Source: Chrysosporum bergii ANA360D
Lineage (GTDB): Bacteria; Cyanobacteriota; Cyanobacteriia; Cyanobacteriales; Nostocaceae
Assembly (NCBI RefSeq): GCF_029891735.1
Contig: NZ_JANQDH010000026.1
Span: 1-64,000 of the forward strand
Length of the DNA: 64,000 nucleotides
Direction of reading: 5' to 3'
Shown here one piece after another: positions 36,276 to 44,927 of this stretch. The notes under the pieces were generated by a model. The model searched no databases. It was given only the letters and a program-made list of their open reading frames with translations, and was not told where the DNA came from. A program made the position numbers and the translations under genes. Numbering within the stretch: the stretch's first letter is position 1; every line of letters begins with the position of its first letter.

Positions 36276-37154
36276 ATGTTTACCATCACCGTTGAACAGA
36301 AACAATACAAAACATACATCCTCAGCGACGAAAGCAGCAATTCTCAAATAGAAGTAGTCCCAGAACGAGGAGGAATAATCACCCGGTGGCGTATCCAGGG
36401 GCAAGAAATATTCTATCTCGACACAGAACGCTTCACTCATCCTGATTTAAGCATTAGAGGTGGAAACCCCATTTTATTTCCCATCTGTGGCAACTTAGTA
36501 GATAACTCCTACACCCACAACGGACAGCAGTACACCCTTAAACAACACGGCTTCGCCAGGGAATTACCCTGGGAAGTCACCCACCAACAAACTCAAAACC
36601 AAGCCAGCCTCACCCTTGCACTCCAAAGCAACGAACAAACTAAAGCAGTTTATCCCTTTGACTTTCAAGTCATCTTTACCTATCAATTGCAAGGCAACAC
36701 CTTAACCATTGCCCAAGAATATCAAAATCTCTCATCCACAGCCATGCCGTTTTCCGCAGGCTTCCATCCTTACTTTCTCACAGGTAATGATAAACATCAA
36801 CTAGAATTTCACATCCCCTCTGAGCAGTATCAAGAAAAAAACAGTCCAGAAATTCACTCATTTCATGGTAACTTTGATTTTAACCGCGACGAAATTGATG
36901 TAGCCTTTAAAAATTTGACTAGCCAATCTGCTACAGTAGTAGACCCTAGTCGTCAGCTAAAACTGACATTAGATTTAGATCGCGATCGCATCTACTCTTG
37001 TCTAGTGTTTTGGACCCTCAAAGGCAAAGAGTTTTACTGTTTAGAGCCTTGGACCGCCCCCCGCAACGCCCTCAACACAGGAGAAAACCTGACAGTATTG
37101 GCTCCCAACACTAGCTGTACAGCATCTTTGAAATTAACCGCTAATTTTTTCTAA
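36276..37154 (+). CDS. Aldose 1-epimerase (galactose mutarotase-like) family protein
   Basis: A 292-residue beta-sandwich protein. NPILFPICGNL, the catalytic HGFAREL (His), FHPYF (second His) and a C-terminal segment with FYCLEPWTAPRNALNTGE match the YeaD/galactose mutarotase-like group. Members interconvert alpha and beta anomers of hexoses or hexose-6-phosphates. The exact sugar is not determinable. It follows pdhA by 67 nt in the same direction and may be partly co-transcribed. Confidence 0.9.
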   Translation: MFTITVEQKQYKTYILSDESSNSQIEVVPERGGIITRWRIQGQEIFYLDTERFTHPDLSIRGGNPILFPICGNLVDNSYTHNGQQYTLKQHGFARELPWEVTHQQTQNQASLTLALQSNEQTKAVYPFDFQVIFTYQLQGNTLTIAQEYQNLSSTAMPFSAGFHPYFLTGNDKHQLEFHIPSEQYQEKNSPEIHSFHGNFDFNRDEIDVAFKNLTSQSATVVDPSRQLKLTLDLDRDRIYSCLVFWTLKGKEFYCLEPWTAPRNALNTGENLTVLAPNTSCTASLKLTANFF

Positions 37155-37216
37155 AAAAAAGCTTGCCAATGCCCAGATGCCCATGCTATGATGAAAAAGT
37201 TAGTGAGCAAAAAAAA

Positions 37217-37288
37217 GGGTCGCTAACTCAACGGTAGAGTACTCGGCTTTTAACCGATTAGTTCCGGGTTCGAATCCCGGGCGACCCA
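37217..37288 (+). tRNA. trnK: tRNA-Lys (UUU)
   Basis: 72 nt folding as a cloverleaf: acceptor GGGTCGC/GCGACCC, anticodon loop CTTTTAA with anticodon TTT, and T arm CCGGGTTCGAATCCCGG. The discriminator is A and the CCA end is not encoded. The 18 nt immediately before it (TTAGTGAGCAAAAAAAAG) also occur at 4649-4666. Confidence 0.96.
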
Positions 37289-37321
37289 TAAATAACCACC
37301 TTCCCTTTTTAACTAAAATAC

Positions 37322-37924
37322 CTACCCCGCCAAAATCCCCTCAACTGTCAAAGCTAACTCTGGGAAAGTAGGAGACATAATATTATCCCTACCTCTATAA
37401 GCATTTCCCCGGTAAACACCCTGTTCATCGAGGAAGTAAACAAAAACTGTAGGCACTTTAGGATTACCTAAATAATTACGGCTACCAATCGCTAAATAAT
37501 CAACAATCCAATATTCAGTTATACCCAGACGCTGATATTCATCGAGTTTGTCAATGTAATCATCTTCCCAATTTGTAGACACCACCTCTACAGCTAGTTG
37601 CAGAGGTTCAACAAAAGCAGTGTAACTAAAAGGCTGAGAATCCCACAGTGCTTTATCTACAACACTAACATCGGGAAAGCGTCCTTGTTCTCCACCATCT
37701 GAGGTAACAGTTTTTATCATAATTCTCCCAGAAACTCTGTAGTTAAGGTTACGACTTTCAACCTCCCTATCAAATTTTCTGGTAATAAAATCTGCAATAT
37801 TATCATGTTGTCTTGTTGGTAGTATCCGCACAACTTTTCCATTCACCAGTTCATAGCGACCTTCCGCGGGAAAGTCGTAATTGAGAAATTCCTCAAAAGT
37901 GAGTTGGTTTGCAGCTAGGGTCAT
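37322..37924 (-). CDS. Uma2 family (DUF820) endonuclease-like protein
   Basis: A 200-residue PD-(D/E)XK-fold protein of the Uma2 family, greatly expanded in cyanobacteria. LTFEEFLNYDFPAEGRYELVNGKVV is the typical N-terminus. The core has PDVSVVDK, LAVEVVSTNWEDDYIDKLDEY and the EYWIVDY strand. The acidic residues of the nuclease-like core (Asp in PDVS, Glu in VEVV) are present. The biological role of Uma2 is not established. It lies next to tRNA-Lys, but nothing indicates an integrated element. Confidence 0.92.
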   Translation of the reverse strand: MTLAANQLTFEEFLNYDFPAEGRYELVNGKVVRILPTRQHDNIADFITRKFDREVESRNLNYRVSGRIMIKTVTSDGGEQGRFPDVSVVDKALWDSQPFSYTAFVEPLQLAVEVVSTNWEDDYIDKLDEYQRLGITEYWIVDYLAIGSRNYLGNPKVPTVFVYFLDEQGVYRGNAYRGRDNIMSPTFPELALTVEGILAG

Positions 37925-38083
37925 AGTTACTGCTGATTAATTTCCATAACTACAGTGTAAGAAACTCCCATGACTGGAAGTTACCGAACCACCAAAATTT
38001 AATATTAAATGTCATAATACTTACCCAATAGCTGTTTTTTGTGGTAGTAATTTGTGTAGAAGTAGAATTTTTAGGAGTATATT

Positions 38084-39088
38084 ATGTGGCGATCGCTCAA
38101 AAAAATCCTGGCTTTGGTGATGGTATTGGTTTTGTCCTCCATACTATTGCCTAACCCTGCTTTAGCTTTTGTTTCCTATCAAGGTCAATTCACTGCTACC
38201 AGTGCTTGCGAAGCCGTAAGCTCAATTAGAACAGGAACTAACCCAGATAATGTCACACTGACACCAGGGCAAGTCTATCAAATAGTTGGGAAAAATAAAG
38301 ATAATGCTTCCCACTACCTTGTAGAAATTGCTAATGTTAGTCCCTCTCAACGTTGGGTTCCTATTAATTGTGTTGGTTCTGTTGAGTCCGTTGCACAAGC
38401 CAATGATACACCCAGTCCCATCTTTGCAGTTCCCACAGCAGATGACTATTTACTAGCTCTCAGTTGGCAACCTGCTTTCTGTGAGGGTAGACCAGATAAA
38501 ACTGAATGTCAAATCCTAGCAGCAGATCCAGACCGATTTGAAGCTAAAAATTTCGTTTTACACGGTTTGTGGCCTCAACCTAGAGCCAATGTTTACTGTA
38601 ATGTGAGTAAGAGTGATATTACTTACGATAAAGAAAAAAATTGGGAACTACTACCGGCTGTAGAAAACGAGCTTTCCCCAGCAACTTGGGAACAACTACA
38701 AGCAGTCATGCCCGGAACCAAATCAAATCTACATCGCCATGAGTGGATTAAACATGGTACTTGTTACCCAGGTTCAGCAGAAGAATATTTTGTTGAGTCA
38801 ATTGCCCTGCTGGATGCCTTTAACAAATCCCCAGTACAAACACTAATTGCTAGTAATATTGGTAAACAACTAGCCATCCAGGAAATTGATCAAGCCCTAT
38901 CTAATTTTGGACCAGACACCGGTGAGAAAGTAGAGGTCAAATGTTCTAATTCTCTATTGGGTGAACTTTGGGTAAACCTGAAAGGGGATATTACCCCCAC
39001 CAGCCTGGTAGCAGAACTGCTTACCAATAGCCCAAAAGCCAGAAGTGAGCAATATGCCTCTTGTTTGATTGATGATGCTCGTGATTAA
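38084..39088 (+). CDS. Secreted ribonuclease T2 family protein
   Basis: A 334-residue protein with a signal peptide (MWRSLKKILALVMVLVLSSI, cleavage after ALA). An N-terminal region of about 85 residues precedes the RNase T2 domain. Both catalytic segments are intact: FVLHGLWPQ (CAS I) and LHRHEWIKHGTC (CAS II). Cysteines suited to disulfides surround them. The enzyme should cleave single-stranded RNA through 2',3'-cyclic phosphates in the periplasm or outside the cell. A role in nutrient scavenging is inference. The AGGAG ribosome site is well placed. Confidence 0.92.
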   Translation: MWRSLKKILALVMVLVLSSILLPNPALAFVSYQGQFTATSACEAVSSIRTGTNPDNVTLTPGQVYQIVGKNKDNASHYLVEIANVSPSQRWVPINCVGSVESVAQANDTPSPIFAVPTADDYLLALSWQPAFCEGRPDKTECQILAADPDRFEAKNFVLHGLWPQPRANVYCNVSKSDITYDKEKNWELLPAVENELSPATWEQLQAVMPGTKSNLHRHEWIKHGTCYPGSAEEYFVESIALLDAFNKSPVQTLIASNIGKQLAIQEIDQALSNFGPDTGEKVEVKCSNSLLGELWVNLKGDITPTSLVAELLTNSPKARSEQYASCLIDDARD

Positions 39089-39111
39089 TTAGCTCTATAG
39101 CGCTTTTTACA

Positions 39112-39166
39112 AATATCCCCGAAAATCCCCATCCCTCCATAGGGTGGGGATGGATATTGGGACATT
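39112..39166. repeat. Nested hairpin repeat, copy 1
   Basis: An inner stem CCCCA(T)CCCT/AGGGTGGGG is enclosed by ATATCC/GGATAT, followed by TGGGACA. It lies 24 nt past the RNase T2 stop. A close relative is at 40489-40543. Confidence 0.65.
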
Positions 39167-39322
39167 TTAGCGCCGGTAACTGGATCACAAGCTACTAAAT
39201 CAACTCAATAATATAGTATTAAACAGTACATAAGTACTATTGAATTATAGATTAATCTCGATATAGTCCAGCCAGAAAGTTTTTCAACATAAGCACCCTA
39301 GACTAGATATAATTTCTTATAA

Positions 39323-39367
39323 GTTGAAAAAACTATTAAGATTAGCGTGAACACCACGCTTTTCAAC
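39323..39367 (+). promoter_or_regulatory. Structured 5' untranslated element of fba
   Basis: AGCGTG/CACGCT (39344-39360) forms a tight hairpin followed by TTTC, and GTTGAAAA (39323-39330) can pair with TTTTCAAC (39360-39367) around it. It lies just upstream of the AGGAGG ribosome site and could act as an attenuator or stability element. This is inferred from base pairing only. Confidence 0.4.
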
Positions 39368-39405
39368 AGACCCATTAACCGAAAAACAAATTAGGAGGAC
39401 TATCT

Positions 39406-40485
39406 ATGGCGCTTGTACCAATGCGGCTGCTCTTGGATCACGCTGCTGAAAACGGTTACGGCATTCCCGCTTTTAACGTTAACAACTTAGAGCAGATTCA
39501 GGCAATTCTCAAAGCAGCAGCAGAGACAGATAGCCCTGTAATTCTGCAAGCTTCTCGCGGCGCTCGTGCTTATGCTGGAGAAAACTTTCTCCGCCACCTA
39601 ATTTTGGCAGCAGCAGAAACCTATCCTCACATTCCCATTGTTATGCACCAAGATCACGGGAATGCACCTTCCACCTGCTATTCAGCAATCAAGAATGGTT
39701 TTACCAGCGTAATGATGGATGGTTCCTTAGAAGCTGATGCTAAAACACCCGCCAGCTTTGAGTACAACGTCAACGTTACCCGTGAAGTAGTAAATGTTGC
39801 TCATTCTTTAGGTGTCAGCGTTGAAGGTGAACTTGGTTGTTTAGGTTCTCTAGAAACTGGTGCTGGTGAAGCTGAAGATGGTCACGGATTTGAAGGTACA
39901 CTTGACCACTCTCAGTTGCTGACCGACCCCGAACAAGCTGTAGAATTTGTAGAAGCAACCCAAGTAGATGCTTTAGCCGTAGCCATCGGCACAAGCCACG
40001 GTGCTTATAAATTTACTCGCAAACCCACAGGGGAAATTTTGGCCATTAGCCGCATTGAAGAAATTCACCGCCGTTTACCTAACACCCACTTGGTAATGCA
40101 CGGTTCCTCTTCCGTACCAGAAGACTTACTAGCACTGATTAACCAGTATGGTGGTGCAATTCCCGAAACCTACGGTGTACCTGTAGAAGAAATCCAAAAA
40201 GGTATTAAGAGCGGTGTACGTAAAGTTAATATTGACACCGATAACCGTTTAGCCATCACCGCAGCAGTTCGTGAAGCTTTAGCAAAAGCTCCCAAGGAAT
40301 TTGACCCCCGTCACTTCCTCAAGCCCTCTATTAAGTATATGCAGAAAGTTTGTGCCGATCGCTATGAGCAGTTTGGCACTGCCGGTAACGCTAGCAAGAT
40401 TAAGCAAGTTTCTCTCGATGACTTTGCCGCTAAATATGCCAAAGGCGAATTGAACGTGATTACTAAGGCAACCGCTAAAGTTTAA
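39406..40485 (+). CDS. fba: Fructose-bisphosphate aldolase, class II (Calvin-cycle type)
   Basis: A 359-residue zinc-dependent aldolase that interconverts fructose-1,6-bisphosphate with triose phosphates, and in the Calvin cycle also makes sedoheptulose-1,7-bisphosphate. HQDHGN (zinc His), [29 protein letters not shown] and MHGSSSVP are the class II motifs. The length and the insert [15 protein letters not shown] match the Calvin-cycle subtype. The ribosome site AGGAGG is strong, fitting high expression. Confidence 0.96.
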   Translation: MALVPMRLLLDHAAENGYGIPAFNVNNLEQIQAILKAAAETDSPVILQASRGARAYAGENFLRHLILAAAETYPHIPIVMHQDHGNAPSTCYSAIKNGFTSVMMDGSLEADAKTPASFEYNVNVTREVVNVAHSLGVSVEGELGCLGSLETGAGEAEDGHGFEGTLDHSQLLTDPEQAVEFVEATQVDALAVAIGTSHGAYKFTRKPTGEILAISRIEEIHRRLPNTHLVMHGSSSVPEDLLALINQYGGAIPETYGVPVEEIQKGIKSGVRKVNIDTDNRLAITAAVREALAKAPKEFDPRHFLKPSIKYMQKVCADRYEQFGTAGNASKIKQVSLDDFAAKYAKGELNVITKATAKV

Positions 40486-40488
40486 CAA

Positions 40489-40543
40489 AGATCCCTAAAT
40501 TCCCCATCCCCCTATAGGCTGGGGATGGATAGCGGGACAAAAA
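40489..40543. repeat. Nested hairpin repeat, copy 2
   Basis: This shares the CCCCATCCC...GGGGATGGAT...GGGACA plan with 39112-39166 and lies 4 nt past the fba stop. Outer pairing is ATCC/GGAT. Its position after stop codons in both cases suggests a 3'-end role. Confidence 0.65.
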
Positions 40544-40594
40544 CGAAATGCCCTTGAATCAAAACTAATCACAGGTTAGTAGGCTCAAGGGTGA

Positions 40595-40656
40595 TATAAT
40601 TTTGCGTCCTAACCTCCTTGGCGGTTGCTATATATCTAAAATTAGGTTGACGCAAA
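40595..40656 (+). promoter_or_regulatory. Extended -10 promoter and long hairpin upstream of the small ORF
   Basis: TGATATAAT ends at 40600 and looks like an extended -10 element. The transcript would begin almost at the hairpin TTTGCGTC-CT-AACCT (40601-40615) pairing with AGGTTGACGCAAA (40644-40656): 13 base pairs with a 2-nt bulge. The rest of 40657-40733 is unstructured by eye. A cis-regulatory RNA is possible; I match no known riboswitch. Confidence 0.45.
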
Positions 40657-40733
40657 CCCCCAAACCCTTCTTATTCAAAGTTTTTGGCTTTTTTTCTATC
40701 TTCCTCTACGTAAACGTCTATTGGAGTTAGCAA

Positions 40734-40826
40734 ATGAAAAAAATTTCCCAAAAATTAGTTAGTTCTGGAATTGAGTTTACTATGCAAGAACCGACTATTT
40801 ATGTAGACTCGCCAGTAACACTGTGA
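40734..40826 (+). CDS. Possible 30-residue small protein
   Basis: An ATG preceded by TTGGAG at good spacing opens a 30-codon frame, MKKISQKLVSSGIEFTMQEP ending VDSPVTL, closed by TGA. It lies in the 5' region of the SafE-like gene, downstream of the 40601-40656 hairpin. It could be a leader peptide, an authentic small protein or a relic. No family is recognised. Confidence 0.35.
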   Translation: MKKISQKLVSSGIEFTMQEPTIYVDSPVTL

Positions 40827-40948
40827 AAATTTGTTGATATTCTGCACCATAAGAGGTTTTTAAAGAAGTTTGACAAGTTGTCTTTTGACAAAGCCAAGAA
40901 GTTAGGGTAAATTTCCGCACTAGAAAAGTGCCGCAGGAATTTATCAGA

Positions 40949-42193
40949 ATGTTAGACTTGTCACTCATTACCATGGTGGGGTTCCTAGGCAGTTTTGGGC
41001 ATTGCTTTGGGATGTGTAGTCCTTTAACTGTGGCGTTTTCCCTTTCTCAGCAGCAAACAACTCCACATGGGAAAATACCCAACTCATGGCATCAGCAGTT
41101 AAAATTTCATTTGTTACTGAACCTAGGGCGAATATTGAGCTATGGTTTAGTGGGGGCTGGTATAGGGGCTTTGGGTTCGGTATTACTGCAAGGCGGTTAC
41201 TTGGCAGGTGTGGGCAGTGATTTCCGTCGCGGTATGGCAATTATTACTGGTGTAATGCTGATTTGGTTTGGTTTAGGGCAAGTAATACCTGACTTGTTAC
41301 CACGCATTCCCATATTACATCCTTTACTACAAAAGGGTTTACATCATCGCCTCAGTACAGCCATGGTCAAGCTTTCCTACCAGGGCCAATGGTGGACACC
41401 TATGTTGTTAGGTATGACTTGGGGTTTAATGCCTTGTGGTTTTTTATATGCGGCTCAGATTAAAGCAGCAGAAACTGGTAATTTGTGGATGGGTACTGTA
41501 ACCATGCTGGCTTTTGGGCTGGGAACCCTACCCACTATGTTGGGTGTGGGTCTGTCCACTTCTTTGGTAAATAAAGATAGGCGTAGTCAGTTATTTCGCT
41601 TGGGTGGTTGGGTGACACTGACCATTGGTGTACTCACCTTGCTGCGGACTGGTGACACAATGGTAGATTACAGTGGACACGCTGCTGTAATATGTTTAGT
41701 CTTGGCACTAATTGCCCGTCCTATTAGTCGCCTGTGGGCTTCACCCCTGCGTTACCGGCGCGGTTTAGGAGTGGCTGCTTTTGTATTGGCTGTGGTTCAT
41801 ACCACCCACATGATTGAACATTCATTACAGTGGCAATTTGCGGCTTTTTTGTTTTTACCCCCTGACTTTCAGTGGGGTATGGCTGCTGGTGCGGTGGCTT
41901 TAGTTTTCATCACTCCGGCGGCTTTGACAAGTTTTGAATCAGTGCAAAAATATTTAGGTAAGCGTTGGCGACAGATTCATTTATTAAGTGTACCAGCTTT
42001 AGTTTTAAGTGCCATTCATGCTGTATTAATTGGTTCTCATTACTTGGGTTCCTTGCAATTAACATGGGGTAATAGATTAGCAGTGGTGTTAATGGTAATG
42101 GTCACTGTGACTGTGTTACTGCTGCGTTCACGTTTGTTTTGGTTAAAGTTAAATATGGAAAAGTTTTATGTACCCCCAATTAAATCGCAGTAA
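40949..42193 (+). CDS. TauE/SafE-like (UreH_2) membrane protein fused to a ferric-reductase-like domain
   Basis: 414 residues from the ATG at 40949 (AGGA upstream); a GTG at 40928 is the alternative. The N-terminal half is a DsbD-like/UreH_2 transporter domain with FLGSFGHCFGMCSPL and WGLMPCGFLYAAQIKAAETG, which carry paired cysteines and prolines on two helices. The C-terminal half has a different four-helix unit with conserved histidines (AVVHTTHMIEHSL, RQIHLLSVPALVLSAIHAVLIGSHY), resembling YedZ/ferric-reductase-like heme-binding domains. Electron transfer across the membrane for metal or thiol reduction is inferred. It overlaps the next gene by 26 nt. Confidence 0.82.
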   Translation: MLDLSLITMVGFLGSFGHCFGMCSPLTVAFSLSQQQTTPHGKIPNSWHQQLKFHLLLNLGRILSYGLVGAGIGALGSVLLQGGYLAGVGSDFRRGMAIITGVMLIWFGLGQVIPDLLPRIPILHPLLQKGLHHRLSTAMVKLSYQGQWWTPMLLGMTWGLMPCGFLYAAQIKAAETGNLWMGTVTMLAFGLGTLPTMLGVGLSTSLVNKDRRSQLFRLGGWVTLTIGVLTLLRTGDTMVDYSGHAAVICLVLALIARPISRLWASPLRYRRGLGVAAFVLAVVHTTHMIEHSLQWQFAAFLFLPPDFQWGMAAGAVALVFITPAALTSFESVQKYLGKRWRQIHLLSVPALVLSAIHAVLIGSHYLGSLQLTWGNRLAVVLMVMVTVTVLLLRSRLFWLKLNMEKFYVPPIKSQ

Positions 42194-42734
42194 TTCTACT
42201 ACTGTTGCTCATCAGGTGCAAATATCTGACGATGTGGGTGCTACCATCCACATTGAGCCAAAGGATAATCCTCGTGCTGGAGAACCCAGTCAAGCTTGGT
42301 TTGCTTTGACCCGTAAAGGTGGTCGGGTGATTCCTCTGACCCAGTGCGAGTGTGAATTATTGATTTATGCTGAACCTTATACTCCAGGGGAACCAGCCCT
42401 ACTAGAACCATCTTTAGAACCTGTATCAGCTGAACGTTATCAAGGTATTCCCGGCGCAGAAATTACTTTCCCTAGGCCAGGACTGTATCAACTACAGCTT
42501 AATGGTAAACCCAAGACTGAAGGAAGTTTTCAACCATTTAAATTTAATTTTCAAGTGACTGTGGCCGCTGGAACATTTAGCGAGTCAAAAACTGTGCAAA
42601 ATATCAACTATCCAGAGAATCCAGATGTGAATATTAAGTCAGGGTTGACTATTGCTGTGGTGGCGCTGACGGTGCTGGTGTCCTGGCTGGTTGTATTTTT
42701 TATACTGCGGGAGATAAAAAGGCGTGAGAGTTGA
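42168..42734 (+). CDS. Membrane-anchored beta-domain protein, partner of the SafE-like fusion
   Basis: A 188-residue protein. The main domain (about 15-140) is beta-rich with the pattern DDVGATIHIEPKDNPRAGEPSQAWFAL and FPRPGLYQLQLNGKP, resembling FixH/YtkA-like immunoglobulin-type domains. A C-terminal membrane anchor (LTIAVVALTVLVSWLVVFFIL) ends in a basic tail. No signal peptide is obvious, so topology is uncertain. The start overlaps the upstream gene by 26 nt, implying coupled synthesis and a shared role, possibly in copper or heme handling (inference). Confidence 0.68.
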   Translation: MYPQLNRSNSTTVAHQVQISDDVGATIHIEPKDNPRAGEPSQAWFALTRKGGRVIPLTQCECELLIYAEPYTPGEPALLEPSLEPVSAERYQGIPGAEITFPRPGLYQLQLNGKPKTEGSFQPFKFNFQVTVAAGTFSESKTVQNINYPENPDVNIKSGLTIAVVALTVLVSWLVVFFILREIKRRES

Positions 42735-42773
42735 TAAATAGTTGATAAATCAGTTTTTTACATGGACAGGAAA

Positions 42774-42797
42774 GAGGGAAAATTTTAATTTTCCCTC
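42774..42797. terminator. Convergent hairpin between the beta-domain gene and galE
   Basis: GAGGGAAAATT (42774-42784) and AATTTTCCCTC (42787-42797) form a perfect 11-bp stem with a 2-nt loop. It sits between converging genes and likely ends both transcripts, though U-runs are part of the stem rather than after it. Confidence 0.65.
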
Positions 42798-42808
42798 TCT
42801 GAAGAGTT

Positions 42809-43807
42809 TTATTCATGTCGCTGTTGATGCCACTGCCAAGCATGGGTGACAATATCTTTGATGTCTGGGTATTGGGGTTTCCAATTGAGGATTTTTCTGG
42901 CTTTCTCGCCACTACCAATTAAAGAAGGGGGATCACCGGGGCGGCGATCGCATTCTTCAACTGGTATGGTTAATCCTGTTACTTCTTGGGCAGCTGCAAT
43001 TACTTCTCTCACGGAGAAGCCGTTACCGTTACCTAAATTAAAAACTTCGCTATTGCCATGATTTAATAGATATTCCAATCCTAAAACATGGGCATCTGCC
43101 AAGTCGTTAACGTGGATATAATCACGAATACAAGTACCATCAGGGGTGGGGTAGTCTGTGCCAAAAATGGCGATAGATTTTCTTTTACCTAAAGCTGTGA
43201 GCAGCACTAAGGGGATTAAATGGGTTTCTGGTTGATGATCTTCCCCCAGTAAGCCTTGGGGATGAGCGCCGGCTGCATTAAAATAGCGAAAACGTACCGA
43301 TTTTAAATGGTAAGCTAAATCAAAATCAGCCAGAATCCGCTCCACCATCAACTTACTAGCCCCATAGGGATTAATGGGGTTTTGGGGGTGGTTTTCTGGG
43401 ATAGGTATGACTTGCGGGACTCCATAGGTGGCACAGGTGGAAGAAAAAACGAATTTTTGAACAGATGCAGCTAACATCGCTTCTAGTAGGGTGAGAGTAC
43501 CCACCAGGTTATTACGGTAGTATTTAGCCGGATCAGTCACCGACTCACCTACGTAGGCATAAGCCGAAAAGTGCATGACTGCGGCAAAATTACGGCTTTT
43601 AAATAAATTATCTAACAAAGGGCGATCGCCTGTATCTCCTACTATCAGTTCTACCTGCAAAACCTTTTCTACCAGGTCTTGATGCCCATAAACCAAATTG
43701 TCAAGTATAACCACTTGATAACCTGCTTGCTTGAGAGCCAGGACGGTATGAGAACCAATATATCCTGCTCCTCCCGTTACTAATATCCAGGGCTTTTCAG
43801 AAGACAT
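42809..43807 (-). CDS. galE: UDP-glucose 4-epimerase
   Basis: A 332-residue extended short-chain dehydrogenase. The NAD-binding TGGAGYIGSHT, HFSAYAYVGESV, the catalytic Ser (FSSTCATYG) and YGASK (YxxxK), and RYFNAAGAHP are typical GalE motifs. It interconverts UDP-glucose and UDP-galactose for polysaccharide and galactolipid precursors. It stands alone, convergent with the upstream pair. Confidence 0.95.
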   Translation of the reverse strand: MSSEKPWILVTGGAGYIGSHTVLALKQAGYQVVILDNLVYGHQDLVEKVLQVELIVGDTGDRPLLDNLFKSRNFAAVMHFSAYAYVGESVTDPAKYYRNNLVGTLTLLEAMLAASVQKFVFSSTCATYGVPQVIPIPENHPQNPINPYGASKLMVERILADFDLAYHLKSVRFRYFNAAGAHPQGLLGEDHQPETHLIPLVLLTALGKRKSIAIFGTDYPTPDGTCIRDYIHVNDLADAHVLGLEYLLNHGNSEVFNLGNGNGFSVREVIAAAQEVTGLTIPVEECDRRPGDPPSLIGSGEKARKILNWKPQYPDIKDIVTHAWQWHQQRHE

Positions 43808-44110
43808 AGTTTTTCCTTTGAAGTTGACAACTACTCAATTAATTTAGTTGACTGGTGTCATATTACTCATTTGAAAAATGACAAATAATCAACGCAGTGT
43901 GAAAAAATTGCACTAAAATCACTACGACGGCAGTCTTTAATCTTGGTTTGGAGGTATTTGTTCTCAAGTAGTAGTGGCATTACAATTTGACGATAAAATA
44001 CATCTTCTGCCGAAAATTTTTAGACTGACCAAACTACCATGTGTCAGATACTCAGGGGGAAACCCCGGGGGCTACTGGCTCACAGCACAAGAAAATTTGA
44101 GAGTTCACCT

Positions 44111-44821
44111 ATGTTTCTGTTACTAAGTCGAGTGCTGCTTTGGCTGCTGATTGGCACTGTTGTGTATTCTTTGTTCCAGAGATTTTATCCTTCTGGAACC
44201 TTTGTCGGTAGATTAGTTTTAATCATTGTGTTGGTGGTCATAGCTTTGTCGTTTATTAACCCTAATGAACCAGCTGTGGCCTCTTTGTGGCAGGTTATAT
44301 CATTTCCCCTCAAGCCCCTGGGCGCTTCCATGTTGCTGATGATGTTTGCAGCCCAGAAAATTAAAGGCGGGGGTATGGAACAACCAGGTGGTTACTTAGT
44401 GGGTTGGTCTCTGACAATTTTACTGTTGGCAAGTACACCCGCGATCGCTTACTTTCTGGTAAGAGTACCTGTAGCAATGGTGGGTGATCCGCAGTTAGTA
44501 AGTCAGGATATCAGACCTAACACTGCTACCCCCGAAGCCCTAGTGGCATTTGCTGCAACAACCACCCCCACAATAACCACAGATGTAGTGGGAAATAGTA
44601 TCTACCCTAATGCTCACAGTCCTGTAACCATAGCATTCAATTCTGTGGGGGGGAAAGTTTCACCCTACCTATTACAAACTCCTCAAGCAATTAGGGAGCG
44701 GGGGTTGCGGATTGACGATTTTGTCCCCAGCGCACAAACCCTACAAATCACAACCCAAGTATGGGAAAGTTATCTGAACCAGATTTACTTTTTCCTACGT
44801 GGGAACCAGACACCTAGCTAA
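44111..44821 (+). CDS. YdcF-related membrane protein lacking the DUF218 core (possible relic)
   Basis: The ATG at 44111 gives 236 residues; a frame open from 44039 adds unconserved residues. About four membrane segments lie in the first 130 residues (MFLLLSRVLLWLLIGTVVYS and others). The C-terminus FVPSAQTLQITTQVWESYLN followed by QIYFFLRG matches the tail of the YdcF protein at 21196 (LLPEVNNLQQFTSAVKEYIG then SFIYGLRGWL). The central DUF218 core (VVLGG, SALHMPRS) is absent; about 80 low-complexity residues stand in its place. It looks like an internally deleted YdcF protein that keeps an open frame, or a genuine core-less variant. Confidence 0.6.
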   Translation: MFLLLSRVLLWLLIGTVVYSLFQRFYPSGTFVGRLVLIIVLVVIALSFINPNEPAVASLWQVISFPLKPLGASMLLMMFAAQKIKGGGMEQPGGYLVGWSLTILLLASTPAIAYFLVRVPVAMVGDPQLVSQDIRPNTATPEALVAFAATTTPTITTDVVGNSIYPNAHSPVTIAFNSVGGKVSPYLLQTPQAIRERGLRIDDFVPSAQTLQITTQVWESYLNQIYFFLRGNQTPS

Positions 44822-44855
44822 AAAAAAGCTACTGCAACACTTATCTGCAACAATT

Positions 44856-44910
44856 AACCACAGATGAACAGAGATATCTTATCAATATTTATTTGTTTTC
44901 ATCTGTGGTT
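44856..44910. repeat. 13-bp inverted repeat of the 'CACAGATGAA' type
   Basis: AACCACAGATGAA (44856-44868) is exactly complementary to TTCATCTGTGGTT (44898-44910), with a 29-nt loop. The motif is a widely seen intergenic repeat in bacteria. It stands between the YdcF relic and the ABC exporter gene. Confidence 0.6.
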
Positions 44911-44927
44911 GACAAAAGATATACAAA

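Noticed and set aside
37217-37288. tRNA-Lys as an integration site for a genomic island
   Set aside because: No duplicated tRNA 3' end or integrase lies nearby on either side.
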